From the NCBI GenBank assembly GCA_964440805.1, contig CAYTTR010000029.1:1-33181 (forward strand): a stretch of DNA of 33,181 nt, written 5' to 3'. The notes beneath the pieces are model-generated. The model worked only from the letters and a program-made list of their open reading frames with translations. It was not told the origin of the DNA and did not search any database. This DNA comes from CAYTTR01 sp964440805. GTDB lineage: Bacteria; Acidobacteriota; Aminicenantia; Aminicenantales; Aminicenantaceae. Of this stretch, positions 32,632-33,181 are shown piece by piece. The position numbers and the translations under genes were made by a program. How positions within the stretch are numbered: position 1 is the first letter of the stretch; each line of letters begins with the position of its first letter.

Positions 32632-33181
32632 AGTAAAAATCTGCGGAATAACCAATGTCGAAGATTACTTAGCCGCTGTTTCACTCGGAGCAGATTTTGT
32701 TGGTTTTGTTTTTTATGAACCGTCACCCCGCTCTGTTTCTCCTCAGTTTGTCCAAAATGCTTCAAGGCAGTTTTCTTTTCCTGTAAAAAAAATCGGCGTC
32801 TTTGTTAACGAATCCATAGAAAACATAAAAAAAATATTTGAAGAGACAGGACTTGATATTGTTCAACTCCATGGCGATGAATCGCCGGATTTCTGCCGGA
32901 ATCTTGGCCTGCCTTACTGGAAAGTTATCAGGATTAGAGACAAAAAATCACTCGAGAAAATGAATTTCTATAACTGCCGGACGTTTCTTCTTGATACCTT
33001 CGTCAAAGATAAACCGGGTGGAACCTCTGTGTCCTTCGACTGGAAAATCGCTCAGGAAGCCGTTGAAAACAAGTTTCAGGTTGTAATTGCCGGAGGCATT
33101 AGCTCTGAAAATATTGAAGCAGTCTCTTCCATGGAGCCTTACGGGATTGATGTTTCAAGCTCTCTGGAAGAATATCCAGGC
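32624..33181 (+). CDS. trpF: Phosphoribosylanthranilate isomerase, 3' end outside window
   Basis: The first 186 codons are present with no stop before the window edge; family length is about 200-210, so little is missing. Seen: VKICGITNVED with the catalytic Cys, VGFVFYEPSPRSV, DIVQLHGDES, LLDTF with the catalytic Asp, and IAGGIS with DVSSSLE phosphate-binding segments. It isomerises PRA to CdRP. Start ATG 32624 overlaps trpC. trpB and trpA are expected next but are not visible. Confidence 0.93.
   Translation, partial: MLKVKICGITNVEDYLAAVSLGADFVGFVFYEPSPRSVSPQFVQNASRQFSFPVKKIGVFVNESIENIKKIFEETGLDIVQLHGDESPDFCRNLGLPYWKVIRIRDKKSLEKMNFYNCRTFLLDTFVKDKPGGTSVSFDWKIAQEAVENKFQVVIAGGISSENIEAVSSMEPYGIDVSSSLEEYPG

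Overview
The window is a chromosomal segment of moderate GC from an uncultivated-looking, probably anaerobic bacterium. It has a sodium-type F-ATPase (N-ATPase), a lipobox lipoprotein, an archaeal/thermophile-style trehalose synthase (TreT), a bacterial PolX and NAD-dependent ligase, and fused aroE-aroK and trpG-trpD genes. The mixture would fit a deep-branching phylum such as Aminicenantes, but no rRNA or other marker is present to prove this, so placement is a guess. No tRNA, rRNA, CRISPR array or insertion sequence was seen.

Layout. (1) 170-2107, minus strand: inositol-1-phosphate synthase followed by a THEP1-type NTPase. (2) 2466-11820, plus strand: a P2-type cation (Ca2+-like) ATPase only 20 bases ahead of a complete N-ATPase operon atpD-C-Q-R-B-E-F-A-G, whose c subunit carries the two-glutamate Na+ site. 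(3) 12011-17550, plus strand: treT, polX, ligA and a universal stress protein. (4) 17903-20298: a coiled-coil lipoprotein and a ureohydrolase-family enzyme, separated by a non-coding stretch rich in short repeats of 9-base period. (5) 20324-33181: a divergent aromatic amino acid locus. Leftward run pheA (chorismate mutase/prephenate dehydratase/ACT) and tyrA. Rightward runs an almost gapless supra-operon aroF-aroB-aroD-aroEK-aroA-aroC-trpE-trpGD-trpC-trpF (trpF cut by the window end), with chorismate-pathway genes in the order of the reactions.

The most interesting signal lies in the pheA/aroF divergent intergenic region (22165-22739). Each direction has its own short leader ORF. The rightward one (22558-22659) contains the codon run Phe-Tyr-Tyr-Tyr-Trp and precedes genes for all three aromatic amino acids. 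The leftward one (22391-22477) contains Tyr-Phe-Tyr-Tyr-Phe and precedes the Phe/Tyr branch genes. In both, a GC-rich hairpin begins at the last aromatic codon and a stop codon follows. The two promoters share an inverted repeat that contains both -35 boxes, and both leader ORFs begin at or within a few bases of the predicted transcription start. In the rightward leader, 12 bases directly before and within the aromatic codons (22618-22629) are perfectly complementary to the aroF Shine-Dalgarno region (22720-22731). I propose a pair of mirrored ribosome-stalling attenuators, the aroF one probably acting on translation initiation by freeing or hiding the ribosome binding site. The DAHP synthase has no recognisable allosteric domain, which fits control at this step by the leader.
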